A stretch of DNA of 64,000 bases from NCBI GenBank assembly GCA_009760855.2, contig WPIO01000001.1:24013001-24077000 (forward strand), given 5' to 3'. Shown here one piece after another: positions 1 to 11,351 of this stretch (positions are counted from its first letter, which is position 1; the number at the start of each line of letters is the position of its first letter). Under the pieces are notes generated by a model that searched no databases, was not told where the DNA came from, and saw only the letters and a program-made list of their open reading frames with translations. Source of the stretch: Cristatella mucedo. Its lineage: Eukaryota > Bryozoa > Phylactolaemata > Cristatellidae. A program made the translations under genes and the position numbers.

Positions 1-440
1 TCAAGTCGACCTACTGTCAATTAAGGAATGCTGCCAAAATAATGGCCTGCATAGATAAGAGTACGACGGCTAAACTAGTTCACAGATTTACGACATTGCT
101 TCTAGGTTATTGCAATGGCCTTTATTCAGGACCCCCTGCCACTGCCATTAATCGTCGGTGACTGGTGCAAAACTCAGCAGCTTGGCTGGTCTGTCATTAA
201 CGCAACAGCTGCCGTATCACCCCACTTCGCACCACTTCTGCCTGAGCTTCACTGGCTCCCCATCAAGCATCGAATCAATTTCAAGATCCTCAGTCAGGCT
301 TACAGATAACTTCGTGCACTTGGGGGAAGCCTACCCATCTGATTTTGCTCCCTCAGTGAGCTCTCGAAACGTGACACCGCTGACATACAACTGTTGTCCG
401 TGCAACCCTCAAGCTGCAACGATAAAGTGCTCAGGCTCAA
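1..440 (+). mobile_element. LINE A-type fragment, degraded reverse-transcriptase C-terminus
   Basis: Translations in shifting frames read KLVH near 77, CKTQQLGWSV at about 167-196 and LHWLPIKHRINFKILS around 247-294. These match the C-terminal part of the family A polyprotein seen intact at 15168-15650. Frameshifts and stops show an old copy. The left edge runs off the window and the right edge is fuzzy. Confidence 0.7.
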
Positions 441-1582
441 AAGTATCTTACTAAATAACTGTGATCAGAAGCTGTGGCAGTGTGCTTTTCACATAATGTC
501 ACTAGATGAAAGTCGTGTGAAATACGCCTAAATCATGCATCTTCTTTGGGGCAGGTCTCATTTCACAAGCATGCTAACTGCAATATATGGGTGCATACAC
601 TCAAACAAAAAAGTATTTGGCAGCCCAAACTGAGCTCTTTAGCTAAGAAGTAAATGCCGAGGTCCAAGCTTCTGCACAATAATCTAGAGAGGTGACAAGT
701 TAAGGGTTTTGAAATGCAATATTCATCCTGAAGAATTTATTTTGTGGTTATTGCTTAAAAGCCACAACTCATTAAAATCTCTTTAAAATGTTAAGCCAAA
801 TGGTTTTCAGCCATCGTAGAACAATTCTTCTACTCAATTACTGATGTGCACACCTTCTGCACATTGACCGAAAATATACAGAAAACCAGTTGGAATTTAC
901 AGCTTCCAGCCTGTGTGACAGTTAGCTGCTGGAATAGAGCCTTTCGAATACTCTGCTTTGTGCTGGCTAAAATTAGTAGGATGCAGGAAGGAAAATTGCC
1001 AAGCGAAATAGAAAGTGACAGATTAGGTAAGAGTTAACAGTGTCTCCACACTATACAGCACCTGAAGCATGAGCTCTTGCTGGCCTGGTATAATTGAATA
1101 AAAGGCAGGAACGTTCTGGTACTGCTTTACATTGGCAGAGCTCAAGATGAAACTAAAGAGACTCCACACAGAAAGCAGGATAGCACCGACCATATTAGAA
1201 GGCTGCTTGATAGAGCTGACAACTCTCTCTTGACTTGGGTAAGAAGCTGCTTTAGCAAGCACACATGCGTAAAAACGGGTCAACGTCTACATTAGTTAGA
1301 AAATTCCAAGGACCAAAATAAAGTCGTTTGTTCAGCAGAAGTGGTTCAGTGCTTTTCTGAACTGCAAGCCCAGGTGTTAAGCGGGAGTCATCTAATCGTG
1401 CCAATGCAATCACTGTTGATGCTGATTGCTAGCATTAGCATAGCACCAGAGCTCCTCTGCAGTGGCATCCAATTTTAACTAGGCTTACACGGCATCAAGA
1501 CATGTGAGGTCCAGCTAGTCCTATCTCACGTGCACGGACCCGTATTCGATAGATTTCTATCGGAAATATCACTTGTTGTGGC
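441..1582. other. No recognised feature
   Basis: AT-rich non-coding sequence between two LINE fragments. Short open frames at 846-1037 and 1023-1283 (minus) show no recognisable motif and are taken as chance. Confidence 0.4.
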
Positions 1583-2110
1583 TAATTTAGTTTATCTCCA
1601 TCAGTAACTCCACAAAGCCATAAGGACTAAGTAGGTGCCACACACGAGAGTTTTCTAAAGCAAAAAACTCAAAGCCCAAGTTTATTTTGGTGCCATTCAA
1701 TAGCAAACAGATTTAATCACACACAACAAAGAGAAAGTGAGAAGCACAATAACAATAATAATAATGCATTTGTACAGCACTATCACAAAACTTGTCTAGG
1801 CATTTTGCATAAGCTGTGAAGGAAGCACGACCATGTGGTTAGCGGTAGCATGCATACAGTGCCAACATGCACAAAAGTACAGTAAGTTGTAGCATGCAAA
1901 GTGTCGACATGCTATGGTTAAGTCAGGGGGCAGTCAAGAAAATGTATGGAATTGTAGTGGCAGCTCAGGACGCCTGGAAAGGACGTGCCACAGACGGCAG
2001 CAGGAGAGTAGATGTCTTTGCGACTTACACATGGTCTAAAACATGTTATTATAAGCTTTAAGAATGTGGCAGGATCGGCTTCACCTGTACCTGTTCTGGG
2101 TTATCATGCC
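1583..2110 (-). mobile_element. LINE B 3' end, minus strand, interrupted by a LINE A 3' end
   Basis: 1583-1740 is the reverse complement of the LINE B 3' UTR (compare 61860-62030), including the stretch beside the (ATTAC)n tail. 1743-1915 is a LINE A 3' end starting with AATAATAATAATGCATTTG and carrying the CATGC-rich UTR repeats. From about 1930 the LINE B sequence resumes (GGCAGCTCAGGACGCCTGG, equivalent to the region at 61800 in reverse). This shows LINE A jumped into an existing LINE B copy. Confidence 0.75.
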
Positions 2111-3490
2111 GGATGGGGATCTTAATTCAGGGGGCAATACTGTTGGTGAGGTTAAATCGATAGCTACGATAAAAAGGCAGTTATTTAGGCACCAATGTGA
2201 GCTCTCATAGTCTCCCAGTTTCACAAAGCCTGAAAACTCATTCTAGTAGGCATGTCGACAGCTTTGTCAGGACCACTCAGGGTCGAACTGACAGCTTATG
2301 TAAAATTAGGGCAGTAGGAATTTATTCCTGCAGTGGTTTAGGTATAGCCTAAATATGCCGCAATATTTCCTTTTCCTTATTGTGCTGCATTGCATACTGC
2401 TAATGAAAACTCTATTACAGCAGTCATTCATACAAAACACCACTGATCAGCATCTGATAAGGCTATATGTGTAGCCATCTATAAATTTAAGCAGTATTTT
2501 ATGCATTTCAGTGCACATACATCAAAAAATGTCACAAATCTAGCAATACTAGTTGAGCCTGTCAGTGACAGCCCACATGATGTGAGTAAGAATGAAAGGT
2601 CAATGCAAAACTGTGGCCTATTCTACTCTGCACAGGCCTGCCAGTGCATCTTAGAGGGTGCTAACTCCCCAAAAATGAGCCAGATTTTCTCTATTAACTC
2701 TGCCTCTACCTAATTCTTCTTTTACCAAGCTTGGAGCAAGACCACCACCATGACAGCTCATATAGAGATGTTGAAACGCTCCAAAAATACATACTGAGTT
2801 CGGTCAGCACTAACTTTTATGGAGTTGCTTATGCCAATATGTAGCTGTAAGGCTTAAAAAAGGTCACCTTGTTGCCACTTGTTAAGCTGTCCTGTGACTT
2901 AGCCGAGGCAGCGTAGCCTGCCGGACCTATGGCAGCCAAGACACACTACATTAGCTTTTTAAGTACTACAATAGGCATCCCTCGATAGTTAAGATCAGGC
3001 TACATGCATATTTTCCTATTTACCATGCTTTCAGTCACAGAGAAGGCAGCTGCACCGTGCTGTAAACATATTGGTTGCCGAGCATGAGCAGTGCCCAAAG
3101 CCAGCGCAGGCTTGAGGCGACCGATTTGGAGACAATCAGCCACCGGTTGCAAGCATACATTCACGCTTAAGTGACCTTTTGACGAGAAACGATAGGTGCA
3201 CACAAGGGGGTCAGTGCCAGTTCCACGGGTACCGACCGGAAAAAAGGCGCCACTTGGTCATGAATCATTGCTGTGTTAGCACTATTCAAGATTGAAGTAT
3301 GACGTCAACATGCAACATGCAACAGGCAAACATAAGACCACCATCTTCATAAAAAATGCCACTTTATTACCGAAAACATGGCACATTAAAAGAAGCAAGA
3401 CTGTGTATAAGTATTGCAGCACGTTGACCAATATGTCAAAAAACGGCCGTTTTAACTTTGCAGGAATCAAGGAATACAAATTTGCAATAG
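2111..3490. other. No recognised feature
   Basis: Unique-looking non-coding sequence. Short open frames on both strands (for example 3000-3203 minus and 3292-3504 plus) resemble no family I know. Confidence 0.4.
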
Positions 3491-3624
3491 AACTACGGAT
3501 TTAGAACTAGAATTACCGATTTGAGAAAGCAAAGAGCCAGGCCGAGCACCACGAGAGCCTCGCTGCGCTGACAGCCCTCGGTGGTGCAGGCAGCATGACA
3601 GGCACACATCCCTGGAGGATGGAA

Positions 3625-3644
3625 GGGGGGGTAAGGGGGAGGGG
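3625..3644 (+). other. G-rich tract with quadruplex potential
   Basis: Three G runs of 7, 5 and 4 are separated by TAA and A. The first run can be split, so four G-triplets are available. A second G-rich tract (GGGG A GGGG A GGGGGG) lies near 3915-3930, but it supports only three long runs. Confidence 0.5.
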
Positions 3645-4113
3645 TAAAACCTCCGGACCTATTGCAGAAAGCCTTAACCATTCTTAAGGGAGTGAGTGCC
3701 CACTAAGATGCCTTGGCAAGCCTTTCTGCAGAGACCCAACGAACCAAACTGCCTCGTCTAGATATTCCTCCCTCTTGCACAAGTTACAAAGCGGACAGGC
3801 AGTGGCAGACGTTCTGGCCAAGATGAACCGGACCACTGGCGACTAGCCGAGGCCGGCTGTCAAGCCCCTTTACCAACCCGGCCAAGACAGGTCACGCAGA
3901 GCTGGCAGGCCGGTGGGGAGGGGAGGGGGGCTCGCTTACTGCCTCTTCAGCTGCCTGACGTCGATATTACACAGCACATCATACAACATCAGCGCAGGTC
4001 ACAGTCGAAGCGCATGGATGGCAGAGCCTACACGAGCACAGATTGGCAAACAACTCCGTCTGTGTTCGTCCATCCCCTTCCCAGATGCTAAGCCTAGCAG
4101 CTTTGGTAGAGAA

Positions 4114-4136
4114 GGGTCGGGTTGGGTCGGGTCGGG
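4114..4136 (+). other. Five-tract G-quadruplex motif
   Basis: Five GGG runs are separated by two-base loops (TC, TT, TC, TC). This is an unusually regular motif that satisfies the common G3+N1-7 quadruplex rule with one spare run. It sits in a moderately GC-rich non-coding stretch (3500-4280). Confidence 0.7.
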
Positions 4137-4959
4137 TGTCATCGCATTTGCCAGCAGCTTCACCTGAAGGGAGAATGAAAGATCGAGAGAGATGTCCTGG
4201 CTTCCCGGGGCAGCCGACGGAAGCTTGATATCGCCTGATCGCAGCACTCTTTTTGAACCCTGGAAACAGGACAAGGGACGCATTCAGCAACCTTGCTGGT
4301 TCAATCTCAGAATGCTGGTGATCATAGGTAGTAACATGCAAGCACACTGTAGCCTTACTTCCATTTGCACAGCCAATATGACACTCTGAACGTCATCATC
4401 CAAGTTGCCGGTAATTCTTAGGTTTGTGACCGTGAACATGCACAGCCTAGAAACAAAAAAGCAGATCATATCAAAACGTGAAGAAAAGGCTAGTATAAAA
4501 ATATGGATAGAAGATCAGAAAGAAATCGAACGTATTACAGTCTTGCAATAATCACATCACTGGATTGTTCTTGCCTCCATCAAAACTCATCTGTAGCTGA
4601 AATTTCAATTAAGGCTACATAACTAACCAGGCTGCTCGAGTACAACCAAGAACAGTCACCAAGCAAGGTTCACGATACAATACCCAAAACACCAACTTTG
4701 GGTTGTTGAGCACTCTACTAGATTGCAAAGAGTTACACAGCAGCAAGGAGTACTGACAGAAATGTCAGTATACAAGCAAGCGTGTCGACTGAGAGAATAA
4801 GTCGTGTGTGGTGTTTCCTCTGGTAAACTTGGCATTAGAACCACAACCAGATTTAAGCAATTCAAAGGGATATTGCAGTTTCCCCTGGGGTCATACCCCA
4901 GAGGTAAGGTCCAGGTTATTATCATTGTTATTATTCCAGGATACACTTAGGTTAGCCAT
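4137..4959. other. No recognised feature
   Basis: Non-coding sequence between the G-quadruplex motif and SINE S1. Overlapping short open frames on both strands at 3979-4389 come from the GC-rich composition and match nothing recognisable. Confidence 0.35.
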
Positions 4960-5128
4960 CAGATCAGATTAGATCAGATCAGAGCATTTCACGAAACGGG
5001 TCGCAGATTTGAGCCCTTCAGCAGTCAACCCTGTATTGACCAACACAAGTGGAGAGCGGTGATAGCCAGCAAGGCTTTTCTGCTGCTAAATAATTGAGGC
5101 TATTTAACCAGCTGACCTTACATTTCCA
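4960..5128 (+). mobile_element. SINE S1 copy (tRNA-derived)
   Basis: A B-box-like segment (GGTCGCAGATTTGAGCCC) is followed by the S1 body, ending GAGGCTATTTAACCAGCTGACC. The same body-and-end pattern recurs at 26308, 45664 and 50700 on the plus strand and at 33059 and 48520 on the minus strand. The head is diverged. A repeated GATCAGATTAGATCAGATCAG lies at its left edge. Confidence 0.6.
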
Positions 5129-5727
5129 TTATTTTACCTTAATGCCCGAAAGAAAGAAGACTATGACGTGTCGTCCTCAGTAGTTGAAGTCACGGCTTCC
5201 AAACCAGCCAAAAGGGTCAGAAGAACTAACCAATTGGGACAACCAAATGGCATTCGACATGCATGCTACAATCTTTTGGCCAAGAAAGAACAAAGCAAAA
5301 CTAGATCAGACTACACTAAATAGCACAGCTGAGGGGAGAACAGCGGCAAACATTTAACAACAGTAACTGCAAATAAGGTGACATGGCCAACAGTAGAAGG
5401 ATATCAGAAGAGATCTAAGAGTTATGCCCATCAAGCGCAGAACGTACCAGGCAAAAGTAGCAGGTTACATTACATGACTGTGCACACATCACCATACATA
5501 CAGCTCATGTCTACACAACCGAGTACAAATGGCTTCGAAGTATGTGCTTGATTGCACAACATAATACAGCTTAGCACATCATAAAAACTAAATACATCAT
5601 CCTAAACATGACGAACTAATGTCACTATCATTACTGCTATTAAACCCACCCGATCGAGATGGAACAGAGATAGCTAAATGATATTTGCATATACTCACGT
5701 GCATGCGCGCACACACACATTGAAATC
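5129..5727. other. No recognised feature
   Basis: AT-rich non-coding sequence. A short CA repeat lies just before the left border of the LINE B element. Confidence 0.35.
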
Positions 5728-8190
5728 CTATCACCCACGTCGGTGGCCATATTCTAAATCTCAGGATCACTAAGGATGTCTTTCCTGCTGACCCTCTCGG
5801 ATCATTCGTCGTTCGGTCTTGTTTACTGCTCCTGCTCCCTTGTACGTACAGGGTAATGTCGAACTTGTCCAGCGATATAACTTAAAAAGCATTGACATGG
5901 ACACATTTTTTAAACCTGCTTGTGGAGATCTTCTTGATCTGCACCCAGACTCGATCGACAGCCTCGATACCCTTACTGACGAAGTGAACATGACACTTCG
6001 GAGAGCTCTTGACAAGCATGCTCCCGGTCATTCTATCCGTGTGCAAAGTCGTAGAGATTCGTTTCAATTTACAAAAAACTTCAAAAGATGCGCCACGCTA
6101 AGCGGAGGTTGAACGTCATTTTAAGAAATCGAAGTTTAATGCAGATTTAGTCAATTTCAAAGACTTTTTCGCGTTTAAAAGCTTAAAAATGCTGGGGCTT
6201 CTTTTTCACTCGAAAACTGAATTCCTCCCAGTCGGACCCTAAACAGATTTATATGACAGTAAACCATTTCCTGGCCAATGCTGGAAGGTCTGACTCCCCA
6301 GATATTAACGGCTCAGCCGAAAAGTTTTCAGCCTTCTTTACTGAGAAAACTGTGCACATTCGTGCCTCCATAAAGTCCCCTCCGAGTAACGCAATTGTGG
6401 AATCACAGCCTGTGATCTTCGTTAAAAGGTTTTCCGAGGTTTCTGCATGCGATGTGGCTAAATTAATAAGGTCTAGTAAAAAGGGCTCGTCTCCTGAAGA
6501 ACCTATACCATCATCTCTGTGGTCTTCACTGGCAGACCAACTTTGCCCTGCCATAACCGATATTTTTAATGCTTCTTCAGAAAAAGGGGTCGTACCCAAG
6601 TCCTTAAAATCAGCAATCGTTAGACCGATACTTAAAAAGCCTGGATTAGATAAAGAGGTCCTCGAAAACTATCGCCCAGTTTCCCTTCTTACTTTTTTGT
6701 CAAAAATTCTTGAAACAATTGATTATTGCTAAGCAGCTGGTAGCGCATATTGAAAAGAATGAAATAACAGAAACATTTCAATCGGGGTTCAAGAGGCAGC
6801 ACTCCCCTGAAACTGCTCTCCTCTGCGTTAACAATGGCATTCTATGTGGCAACGATGACAGGAATACCACTGCCCTAGCTCTGCTAGATCTATCAACTGC
6901 CTTCGATACCATTGATCACGATGTCCTACTTGAACGATTGAGAACAACGATCGGTCTGGCAGACAAGATGCTGATGTGGCTTAAATCGTACTTGTCTAAT
7001 CGTGTTCAATCCGTGTCGTGTGGGGGTCAGGTCTCACACACGAGACGGGTCACCGGTAGAGACCCTCAAGGGCCTGTCCTCGGTTCCTTGCTGTTCTTCA
7101 TTTATACTCAACCTCTGGGAAAAGTGATTAAGGCCCATGGAATAGGATATCACTTTCATGCTGACGATACTCAGCTGTATTTGTCAATCAAACCATTGGA
7201 ATCTGCTGCAGCAACTGAGAAACTGAATGCTTGACTTGCCGACATTCGATCCTGGACGTATGAAAATTTCTTGAAATTAAATGACGATAAAACCAAACTG
7301 CTGTTCATAGGACACCCTAAGCACGTGGCTGGATTAAAAGGATTTGCGCTTCTAATAGGTGATGCTGTTGTGGGACCATCACAACGTGCTCGAAATTTAG
7401 GTTTTCGACAGCTGCCTCAATTTTAAAAGCTTCATCCAGAAGCTTGAATTCTATAGCTTGCAATCACGTCCGATCCCTATCTAACATTGGGAGCTGTCTT
7501 CCACAGTGGCTTGCAAAAGATTTAGCTAGCTCCTTTGTTCTGTCTCGGCTTGATTATTGTAATTCCCTTTTGGCTGGGCTACCAAAGAAAGCAACTAGGC
7601 CACTGCAGCTGACTATGGATATGGCTGCAAGGCTAGTTTTCAAGTCCCAGAGGTTTGACCGCATCTCCTTTGCTAAAACAGCTAGGATGGATACCGGTTG
7701 ATCAACTAATACAGAGCAAAATTCTTACGCTGACCTACAAGGCCTGCCACGGCTTGTCTCCTTTACAACTAGGTGAACCGCTGCACCAATATCAGACTCC
7801 TCGTGCCCTCAGGTCCTGTATGGACAATAAACTAGCTGTTTAATTCCTTTGCTTAAAGAGAGAAGCTTTAGCTCTGCAGGACCTAGACTGTGAAACTCGC
7901 TTCCACAATTCTTATGCAATGACAACTACTCTCCTGCTGCCGACTAATGCTCATCCTTTTCAGCGGTCCTGAGCTGCAACCTCCATGCTACTCATTACCT
8001 CAACTGCTCTCCTGACTCTGCTATGCTTCCCACTTTTCTCTTTGTTGCATGAGATAAAGTCTGCTGGCTACCGAATGTGTACTGAAAGCCACTTAGGTTG
8101 TGAGTGTGCTATACAAAACCCTCTTTGCTAACACCCACATAGTCTTTATGGCTTTGTGGAGTTACAGACAGAGATACATTATATTACATT
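5728..8190 (+). mobile_element. LINE B, longest copy, 5'-truncated (endonuclease end, reverse transcriptase, 3' UTR)
   Basis: The copy starts inside the endonuclease domain (HVGGHIL near 5738, the same motif as THIGGHILDL at 55141-55170). It runs through the linker, the reverse-transcriptase and the C-terminal domain, and ends in GGAGATACATTATATTACATT at about 8176-8190, the family's (ATTAC)n tail. The motifs place it in the Jockey-type superfamily (CR1/L2/Rex-like). A GA microsatellite directly follows the tail. Frameshifts and stops make it inactive. Confidence 0.85.
6253..7234 (+). pseudogene. LINE B reverse-transcriptase pseudogene
   Basis: Two overlapping frames (6253-6732 and 6710-7234) encode the linker (AEKFSAFFTEKTVHIR), then KPGLDKEVLENYRPVSLL, SGFKRQHSPETALLCVN, LLDLSTAFDTIDHDVLLERL and PQGPVLGSLLF. 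The catalytic box reads HADD at 7157-7168 instead of Y/FADD. The frame breaks near 6710-6732, and a TGA at 7232 interrupts the continuing domain, which resumes at 7444-7843 (LSRLDYCNSLLAGLPKKA). It is non-functional as it stands. Confidence 0.85.
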
Positions 8191-8193
8191 ATG

Positions 8194-8214
8194 GAGAGAG
8201 AGAGAGAGAGAGAG
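8194..8214 (+). repeat. (GA)n microsatellite beside a LINE B tail
   Basis: An uninterrupted GA run starts three bases after the ACATT tail of the LINE B copy and degenerates into GAGAGACAG and GTGTGAG-type repeats up to about 8270. Confidence 0.85.
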
Positions 8215-8225
8215 TTAGAGAGAGG

Positions 8226-8654
8226 ATGAATGAGAGACAGCGAGTTAATGTTAGTGTGAGTGTGTGTGAGAGCAAGATAACCGGGTAAGAGTTAGAAATA
8301 AAGGAACGATACAGGACTGTTTCCCAAATGTGAACATTTACGTGATGCCAATCCTACAACAACCCCAAATCATCGGTCAGCTCTTGTCAGTGAGCTAGTG
8401 TCTACATCAGAGCTCAATCGAATCTGCTGTACCTTTTCCAGCTGAAGGCAATATCCCAGCCTAACAACTTATCAACAATTAGACCTCACCCACAGCTGCT
8501 CTTCAGGTTGCCATGCAAATTGCTTTGCACTCACGTAGATGTGCAGTACGGTAAACCAAAGACCAAGCCATGAGCTACAAGGTATTACACCCCATCCTGT
8601 TTTCACACAGCTTTGAATCTTGCTACATAGCACCACCTCTTAGTGTACTAGAGT
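8226..8654. other. No recognised feature
   Basis: Non-coding sequence between the LINE B copy and a reversed LINE A-like copy. Confidence 0.35.
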
Positions 8655-9540
8655 ACCAATAACGATAATAAAAACAATAATAATAATAATAAGGTCGTTT
8701 GTATAGTAGAGAATTAAATCCGCATCCAGATATTTTACCAGTTGCTACAAGAGTAGCAATAAGCATGGGTAAATAATATGCTCAGTATCATGCTTAGACA
8801 GGCGTATGGACAAGCATACAAGTATTCTGCTTAGACCAGCATGCACAAGCACACAAGAAGACACTCACGGCTGCTTTTTAGTAGGACCCCTGATTAGCAA
8901 CATGCACTGAATCAGGCACAGGTAGCCCACAAGGCACACGGAAACAGAAAAAAGACCAATCGACTAGGGCATCGGGGTAGCTGCTGAAAACAGATGTGCC
9001 TGTAGCTGAGGCCTAAATGATGCTAAGTCAATACAGGCAGTGACAGAAGCCAGAAGCAAGTTCCAGACATTTGGTGCATACAAACTGAAGGCCCAATCAT
9101 CAAACGATTTCAAAATAGTCTACAGCACAAACTGGAAGCCGAGAACCTATTGGTTCAAGAACACTCTATAAGCACAAGGAAACTCTACGGGTGCAAGCTA
9201 GTGAAGTGACCAGTGGGCCAAAGAGATGATCTTGAAGTCAATGCGATGCTTAATAGAGAGCCAGTGAGCTCAGACAGAAGTGGTGTGATGTTGCAGCTAG
9301 ACTGTTGACGATAAATCAGACGAGCAGCTGAATCGTGCAACAGTTGCAGACGGTTGAGCATACAGACAGGAGTCCTCAACAAAGGGAAATGCAGTAATCC
9401 AGAAGCAATATTACAAACACATGAATTATTCTGGCTGTGGTATTCTTGTCTAAGCAGGCCCTAATTTTGGCAATGTTCCCCAGCTGAAAGTAGGCCGACT
9501 TGACAGCAGAGGCAATGTGCTCATCCAAATACTAGGCAAA
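8655..9540 (-). mobile_element. LINE A-like 3' part, minus strand
   Basis: The copy begins with an AATAATAATAATAAGG tail (reverse of (ATT)n). It continues with CATGC/AAGCAC-rich UTR like that at 51540-51600, then the C-terminal coding part read on the minus strand (9185-9382: LNRLQLLHDSAARLIY and SCNITPLLSELT). It is diverged from the other A copies, perhaps a subfamily. It lies about 1.5 kb upstream of TIMM50. Confidence 0.7.
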
Positions 9541-10779
9541 ATACAAGAATAAAACGACATTTCCAATTTAACGAGTTCTGAGCGAGTATAAAAAAAGAAT
9601 TCATATGGTGGTTCAACAGACTACATAGCCATCAGAAGTCCTGTCAGTCATTGCTGAGATTGACCCAACAGGCATAATCACTGAAACATTAACTACAAAG
9701 CATTCTGGGAGGACACTTCTTCACAATAAAGTAGGACAAGAGTACTAACTTGTGTGTTAACAGAGAGCTGGAGATATGTCGAAAGCACGAGCTTAACCCT
9801 TCACTCAGCAACGCTCCTCTACTAGGTAAACCGGAGAGTGAAAACCTAAGCTGTAGATCTGCACTAGGAACTACATCATACAGCAGACACACTAGGCAGT
9901 GTCATCTATCTTAGGATCAACATACGATTGGGGTGTGACAGCGGCAAAGAGAAACTCCCATCATTACACACTAAAGCTGCAAGTATGCCCGTTGGCAGAA
10001 TTCACAGCTCTATGTAGCTTGACTCTAATACTAATAACTGGAAAGGAGCGCATAGCGTTCTTAATAATAGGCTCTTTGACAATTAATTGGTGAAAACTTC
10101 TCGCAGTCCTCTTAACAGAGATGGGCACATCGTTTTCACGTACATCTCTCGATTTGAAGAATATAACTCGTTGTTTAGAGCACTTACGAAAAGAAGCAAG
10201 GGTTCACTCAGTAAATGATGACGAGTCATGAATAAGGTGTGTACTCGCGAGGTTGCTGATGGGGGGATGGCAGACTACAGATCTTGAAGGAGTTAAAAAT
10301 AGACACAATTTGGATTTGGAGTGAGAACTATGAGACAGTGAGGAGCAAGAATGCAGAGAGTGCAGGCGAGAAACAGATCTGCCGGGATTACTAGGAAGAG
10401 CAGGGAAATAACGAATGCTCTAAGCGCTTCTATCCCAAGGACTGCAGCCACAAGACTAGCGGCTAAGCAATGCTTTGGAAGGAAACGATCTCGGACCCCG
10501 GCGTGTGCTACAGATGCTCTATGAGAGTGAGACAAGATTATTATTAACTTCAACTTGCCCACGCCCGAGAGGCCAGCGGCGCTTATTAAACAAAGCGATA
10601 CCTCGGGACGCAGTTTGCAGACGTTTTCTCTATTTCCCACGAGGCAAACAGTTTCATGGGAACAGTCTTTCCGGCCGCAGCGGCTTCGTTGCCAGCTACC
10701 GCGGCCAGCATAAACGATGTATCCTTTTCGGCCATCCGGACATCGCAATAATAAGAATAGTCAAGAACGGACTCGCGGT
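9541..10779. other. Upstream flank of TIMM50, no recognised gene
   Basis: Non-coding sequence that becomes more GC- and CpG-rich from about 10440. A 151-codon open frame on the minus strand (10293-10748) has a hydrophobic C-terminal half but matches no family I recognise. It could be chance or the first exon of a divergent transcript. Confidence 0.3.
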
Positions 10780-10987
10780 AGTGGCTTACTGACCGAGATA
10801 GCTTCGGTAGCTCTCTGGGTCATTCGACCTTGCAGAATCACCATATACATAATACCTCAAGCAATTAGCGTTTTCGGAAGAACCGAGAACATTTTTAAGC
10901 TTGCACGGCAGCATTTAAAGAGAATTTATTTATGTCACTAGTGACCTCATCACAACCCGACAACCGGCACCGGCCATAGAGATCAAC
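10780..10987 (+). promoter_or_regulatory. Likely TIMM50 promoter and 5' UTR region
   Basis: This is the stretch immediately before the TIMM50 start. No TATA box is evident at a convincing distance. It holds a perfect 12-bp palindrome GTCACTAGTGAC (10934-10945) followed by TGACCTCATCA, a nuclear-receptor half-site/AP-1-like sequence. The start codon context AACATGGCTGC resembles a YY1 site, which is common at start sites of nuclear-encoded mitochondrial genes. The transcription start is not mapped; the sites are motif matches only. Confidence 0.35.
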
Positions 10988-11351
10988 ATGGCTGCGCTCA
11001 GGCGCATGTGTACCATGTCGGTACGATGTTGGAAATCGACCCAGAAAGTTCCATTCACGCCTACTATCAATGCTAATAATACTTCTTGCTCGTGGAAAAT
11101 CAGATACTTTTCACGCAGTCTCTACAGGTTTACTATCAAAAATGACATTCATAGCGAATTACCGGGTGCTGCTGCCGGCACCGACGTCGGCCAGCCTGCC
11201 GTTGGCGGGCAATCCCCTGGTAGTGATAGCGCTGGCGAGCCTACAAAGTCAAGATGGAGCAGATGGACCGGAAAGAACATATGGAAAGTCACTCTAGCAC
11301 TACTAAGCTTGTCTGGAGCTTCCCTCGGAGCCGTTCTCTTGTATGAGTGGG
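10988..11351 (+). CDS. TIMM50: TIMM50 exon 1 (residues 1-121, presequence, linker and membrane anchor)
   Basis: The exon begins at ATGGCTGCG and ends one base into the Gly122 codon, at a consensus GTAAGT donor at 11352. It encodes a Met-Ala start with many Arg, Ser and Thr and few acidic residues, typical of a mitochondrial presequence. A low-complexity Gly/Ala/Pro linker follows, then [18 protein letters not shown] and [12 protein letters not shown], the predicted transmembrane helix. The YEWG end matches the position just after the anchor in animal TIM50 proteins. Reading on through the donor meets a stop at 11366-11368, which supports the splice. Confidence 0.93.

Noticed and set aside
3979-4389. 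Overlapping frames on both strands around the G-quadruplex motif
   Set aside because: Low similarity to anything known and mutually overlapping. Likely a composition effect.
10293-10748. A 151-codon minus-strand frame with a hydrophobic second half upstream of TIMM50, considered as a divergent membrane-protein gene
   Set aside because: No recognisable family, no supporting splice or start context, and composition alone can explain the open frame in this GC-rich stretch. Noted only as a weak possibility.
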